Shown: positions 61,002 to 64,000 of the stretch, one piece after another | How positions within the stretch are numbered: the first letter of the stretch is position 1 | Layout of the letters: every line of letters starts with the position of its first letter | Translations under genes and position numbers: made by a program | Notes under the pieces: model-generated | The model's input: only the letters and a program-made list of their open reading frames with translations | What the model was told of the DNA's origin: nothing | Database searches by the model: none | Assembly (NCBI RefSeq): GCF_003627815.1 | Contig: NZ_CP032698.1 | Span: 3,162,001 to 3,226,000, forward strand | Source of the DNA: Streptomyces hundungensis | GTDB taxonomy: Bacteria > Actinomycetota > Actinomycetes > Streptomycetales > Streptomycetaceae | Reading direction: 5' to 3' | DNA: 64,000 nucleotides

Positions 61002-63968
61002 TCACTCCCCCACGCGCTCGGCCCGCTTCCGTACCCAACTCGGCCTGATCACCTCGGCGTTGCCGTCCAGCGCGGCGGCCGCCCGGGTCAGGGCTTCGGC
61101 GGCGGCGCGCGGGGACGAAGAAAGGTCACGGGCGGCCCGGGAGAGCGCGCGGGCGGCGTCGGCCTGGGCGGCTCCGGCGATGTCGAGGGCGGCGGAGGCG
61201 CGGTCGGCGGTGGCGGCCGATTCCTCGGTACGGCCGTCGCACCAGTACGCCCAGGCCAGGTTGAGCAGACAGACGCCCTCGGCCCGGGGGTTCTCCATCA
61301 GGGAGGCCTCGTGGCGGGCCTCCTCCAGGACGGTGGCGGCGCGGGCCGGGGCGTCGAGGGCCAGCAGGGCGAGGCCCTGGGCGTTGAGGGCGTAGGCGAT
61401 CGCCTCCTGGCTTGCGGCGGCGCGGTAGGCGCGGGCCGTCGCGGCGCCCGCTTCGGCGGTCTCCTGCCAGCGGCCGAGGGTGAGCAGGGCGATGGTGCGG
61501 GCATTGCCGGCCCGCGCGATGGTGAGCAAGTCACCTTCCGTGTCGGCGAGTTGGGTGAGGCGGTCGGCCACGGTCAGGGCGCTCTCGCCGTCGCCGAGAT
61601 AGCTGTGGGCGAGACTGAGGGAGAGCAGCGCGTGCACCTCCCGCTCGGGGTCGCCGAGTTCGCGGGCCAGTTCGGCGGCGCGGGTGAGCGGGGCGACCGT
61701 GGCCCCCTGGTCGCCGAGCTGACGGTGGGCGTCGCCGAGGCCGAACAGCGCGTTCTGCAACGCGGGCCGGTCACCGAGGCGTTCGGCCAGGGACACCGCC
61801 TCGGCGAACAGGTGGACCGCCTGCTCGATGGGGCCCGCGCTGAGCCGGGCGTGTCCGTAGGCCACCGTGTGGGCGAGGCGCACCCGCTCGTCCTGGATGT
61901 GTTCCTCGACGGCCAGGTGCATCGTGACCGCGGCAAGCACCGAGCCGTGCCAGACCAGCCATTCGCTGATCTCGCACAGGGCCCGCGCGGCGTCGTCGTG
62001 GTCGCCGGCGCGCAGGAGGTGGTGGAAGCGGCGCCGGTTCGGCTCGATGTCCTCCAGGGTGCGCCACTCGCCGCGCGGCCGGGTCCGGCGCTCGTACCAG
62101 GACGCGATCTGCCGTTCCACTGCCTGCCTCCTGTGGGGTCCGTTGCGGGGCATGCGTCCGTAGGCGATCTCCGCGTCCAGCGGGTGCAGCGCGAAGGTGC
62201 GGTGCGCGCGGTCCACGGAGACCAGGTGTCTGCGGACGAGGGAGATGAGGACGGGGGCCGCGGGCAGCTCCGGGTCGAGCCCGGCCAGGATCTCCTCGAC
62301 GTCGTGCTGGCCGACCGGTGTGCGCAGTGCGGCGAGCACGCCGAGGACGGCGTGCGCCCGCGCGTCGAGCCGTTTGTAGCGATCCTGTGCGAGGTCGGCG
62401 ACGACGTCGTGGCGCCGTGTGAAGTCCTTGAGCACGTCTTGGAGGCTGGGCAGCAGCACCGTGTCGTCGGCGAGCGCGCCGATGAGCAGTTCCAGGGCGC
62501 GGGGAACGCCGTGCACATGGACGGCGGCGTGCAGCAGTTCGTCGTCGGACAGTTGCGCCATGCCGAGGCTGCCGTCCCGGTCGAGTTCGCGCAGCAGGGC
62601 CGCCGCCTCGGCGGGGCCGAGTCCCTCGGAGAGTTCGACGTGGGCGGCGAAGCGCCGCAGTTCGGGCGCGAGGCGCACGGGCACCTGGCTGGTGACCAGG
62701 AGCCGCGGGGTGGAGCGGACCCGGAAGAGCCAGTCGAGGATGACGGCCAGTTCCTCGTCGGCGATGCTGCCGTCGTCGTCGAGCAGGTCCTCCAGGTTGT
62801 CCATGAGGACGACGACCAGACGCTCGCCGAGGGCCGCATGCAGTTCGGCGAGCCGGTCCTGCGCCGTCCCGCCCGCCGTCCAGACGTCCCGCAGCCGCGC
62901 CAGGCACTCGGGGCCGAGCAGCCGGGCACAGTCGAAGTAGAGCCGTTCCAGGGAGATCCCGGAGGTCCGGGTGGAGAGGTTGACCAGGCCGGACGGCACC
63001 GGGCCCTGGACGGTGCCCGGCCATGAGCCCCGGTCGAGGAGGTCCATGACCTTCGCCGCCAGGGCGCTCTTGCCTATGCCGCGCGGGCCGGTGATGGTGA
63101 CCATCCGGATCGCGGGGTCGCTCAAGTGGCGTGCGACGGCGTCGCGTTCACTGGTGCGGTTCTTGAACAGCTCGATCCCGTACGCGACCGGCACGCCCAC
63201 CACCCGCAGGTCGGGGGCGCGTGCACCGGGGACGCGTGCACCGGGCGGCTCCCCCGGCCCCTCGAGCGGCAGCGGCCCGGGGCCGGGGAGGCGGAGGAGC
63301 CGGGCCAGTTCCCCGCGCTCGTCGGCGCCGAGCCCGCGCAGCGCGTGGTCCAGGCGTACCGCGGTGAGCCGGCCCGGGCCCTCCGAGCGGTGGTGCTCGG
63401 CGACGACACCGATGATGAGGTGACCGGCCCACACCGCCGCACCGGACATCCCCGCCCAGGGCGAGGCCCCGGGGTCGGGGTCCGCGCCGGCCGGGGCGAC
63501 CGTCATCTCCAGGGTGCCGGTGCGCAGGTTGGACAGGGCGGCCACGGTCCCGTCCGCCTGGTGCAGTTCGCGGAAGGTGCCCTCGCGGCGGGTGCGGCGC
63601 TTCCACAGCGGGAACCCGGCGGCATACACGTCGATCACCCCGTGCCGGTCGTCGGCGATCCGTCCGAAGCGGGCCGGCTCGACCACCGCCGGGGCGTCCG
63701 GCGGCGGCACGACGCTCAGGACGGCGAGGTCGCTGTGCCGGTCCGCCCAGGTCACGGTCGCGGGAGCCGACCATTCGCCGTCCCGGTCGGCGTCGCACCG
63801 TACGACCACGGCGGTCGCGTCGGCGACCACATGGGCTGCGGTCAGGACGGCGCGGGCACAGACGCGGTAGCCGGAACCGCGTCTGCGGCCGCTGCCGGTC
63901 TCGACGATGATCTCGGCGATCCGGTGCGGGTCGAGCCCTGGCCCGTCGGCCACGGGCTCATCTCTCAT
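61002..63968 (-). CDS. Trypsin-like protease / STAND-type NTPase / TPR fusion protein
   Basis: This 988-residue protein has an N-terminal trypsin-like domain with a complete triad (H46 in LTAAHVVAD, D80 in DRHSDLAVL, S175 in GMSGAAVW). An NB-ARC/AAA-like NTPase follows, with Walker A GPRGIGKS at 294-301 and Walker B VVVLMDNLEDLLDD, and then roughly 350 residues of helical TPR-type repeats (ALFGLGDAHRQLGDQGATVAPL and similar). No signal peptide is seen, so it is cytoplasmic. Architecture fits signal-transducing STAND proteins, some of which act in bacterial conflict or immunity; as a SARP relative it lacks the DNA-binding domain. It is probably outside the biosynthetic cluster. Confidence 0.85.
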   Translation of the reverse strand: MRDEPVADGPGLDPHRIAEIIVETGSGRRRGSGYRVCARAVLTAAHVVADATAVVVRCDADRDGEWSAPATVTWADRHSDLAVLSVVPPPDAPAVVEPARFGRIADDRHGVIDVYAAGFPLWKRRTRREGTFRELHQADGTVAALSNLRTGTLEMTVAPAGADPDPGASPWAGMSGAAVWAGHLIIGVVAEHHRSEGPGRLTAVRLDHALRGLGADERGELARLLRLPGPGPLPLEGPGEPPGARVPGARAPDLRVVGVPVAYGIELFKNRTSERDAVARHLSDPAIRMVTITGPRGIGKSALAAKVMDLLDRGSWPGTVQGPVPSGLVNLSTRTSGISLERLYFDCARLLGPECLARLRDVWTAGGTAQDRLAELHAALGERLVVVLMDNLEDLLDDDGSIADEELAVILDWLFRVRSTPRLLVTSQVPVRLAPELRRFAAHVELSEGLGPAEAAALLRELDRDGSLGMAQLSDDELLHAAVHVHGVPRALELLIGALADDTVLLPSLQDVLKDFTRRHDVVADLAQDRYKRLDARAHAVLGVLAALRTPVGQHDVEEILAGLDPELPAAPVLISLVRRHLVSVDRAHRTFALHPLDAEIAYGRMPRNGPHRRQAVERQIASWYERRTRPRGEWRTLEDIEPNRRRFHHLLRAGDHDDAARALCEISEWLVWHGSVLAAVTMHLAVEEHIQDERVRLAHTVAYGHARLSAGPIEQAVHLFAEAVSLAERLGDRPALQNALFGLGDAHRQLGDQGATVAPLTRAAELARELGDPEREVHALLSLSLAHSYLGDGESALTVADRLTQLADTEGDLLTIARAGNARTIALLTLGRWQETAEAGAATARAYRAAASQEAIAYALNAQGLALLALDAPARAATVLEEARHEASLMENPRAEGVCLLNLAWAYWCDGRTEESAATADRASAALDIAGAAQADAARALSRAARDLSSSPRAAAEALTRAAAALDGNAEVIRPSWVRKRAERVGE

Positions 63969-64000
63969 CGAGCAGTTCGTCCCCGGAGATCAGCGCGGGC
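63958..64000 (-). CDS. C-terminal end of an upstream gene, partial
   Basis: The leftward frame entering at the right edge reads PALISGDELLDER and stops at 63958-63960, overlapping the start of the protease/NTPase gene by 11 bp. The overlap suggests translational coupling. The family cannot be named from 13 residues. Confidence 0.5.
   Translation of the reverse strand, partial: PALISGDELLDER

Noticed and set aside
1..64000. CRISPR arrays, tRNA or rRNA genes and attachment sites.
   Set aside because: No regularly spaced repeats with unique spacers, no cloverleaf-like or rRNA sequence, and no integrase gene were seen.

Overview
The window is high-GC DNA typical of Streptomyces or a close relative: start codons are often GTG, coding third positions are strongly G/C, neighbouring genes overlap as ATGA, and a SARP, a MocR, LysR and ArsR regulators surround a large nonribosomal peptide / type II polyketide gene cluster. 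No rRNA, tRNA, CRISPR or insertion sequence was seen.

Layout. 1-4.8 kb is ordinary chromosome: a GntR regulator cut by the window edge, a DUF4190/septum-type membrane protein, a nitrilase-family amidase, a MarR regulator divergent from a secreted SMP-30-like protein, and a small hydrophilic protein. The cluster runs from about 4.83 to 61.0 kb. 4.9-12 kb holds a type II thioesterase and a dedicated shikimate/tryptophan supply set (class II DAHP synthase, TrpE, TrpG, TrpD) with a MocR regulator. 12.1-30.1 kb is one leftward operon: a four-module NRPS of about 4,880 residues, a DrrA/DrrB-type ABC exporter, a P450 and an MbtH protein. 30.2-37.0 kb is a leftward operon of ketosynthase III, ATP-grasp ligase, PLP decarboxylase, carrier protein, KAS III-like protein and two acyl-CoA dehydrogenase-like proteins; the ligase/decarboxylase/carrier trio has the logic of butirosin BtrJ/BtrK/BtrI. 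38.1-45.0 kb is a highly reducing type II PKS operon (ACP, KS, hydrolase, double-hotdog thioesterase, CLF, two dehydratase subunits, KR, DsbA-like isomerase). 45.4-52 kb holds a MacB-type ABC exporter, LysR, SARP, a shortened MbtH and an ArsR-like regulator. 52.1-55.5 kb is flavin reductase, cation/proton antiporter and tryptophan halogenase. 55.8-61.0 kb is SbnB/SbnA for 2,3-diaminopropionate, then a fatty acyl-AMP ligase, ACP and phosphopantetheinyl transferase. The right edge is a trypsin-like/NTPase/TPR fusion.

How it may work (inference). An amino acid is loaded on a carrier protein, decarboxylated and perhaps desaturated, then extended by the type II PKS to an omega-amino polyene. This acyl chain, or one from the FAAL/ACP pair, is passed to the NRPS, which reads C-A-T-E / C-A-T / C-A*-T / C-A-T-TE. 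A1 has an acid-lined pocket (Dap is the candidate), A2 looks aromatic (Trp or chloro-Trp), A3 is visibly broken, and A4 matches a glycine code. The TE could close a macrolactam on the omega-amine.

The strongest unlisted signal is regulatory. Direct repeats of GTCAG(C/G) at exactly 11-bp spacing, each followed 9 bp later by a -10-like NANNNT, precede seven transcription units of the cluster. They mark a coherent SARP regulon, presumably of the SARP encoded at 49.3-50.1 kb.
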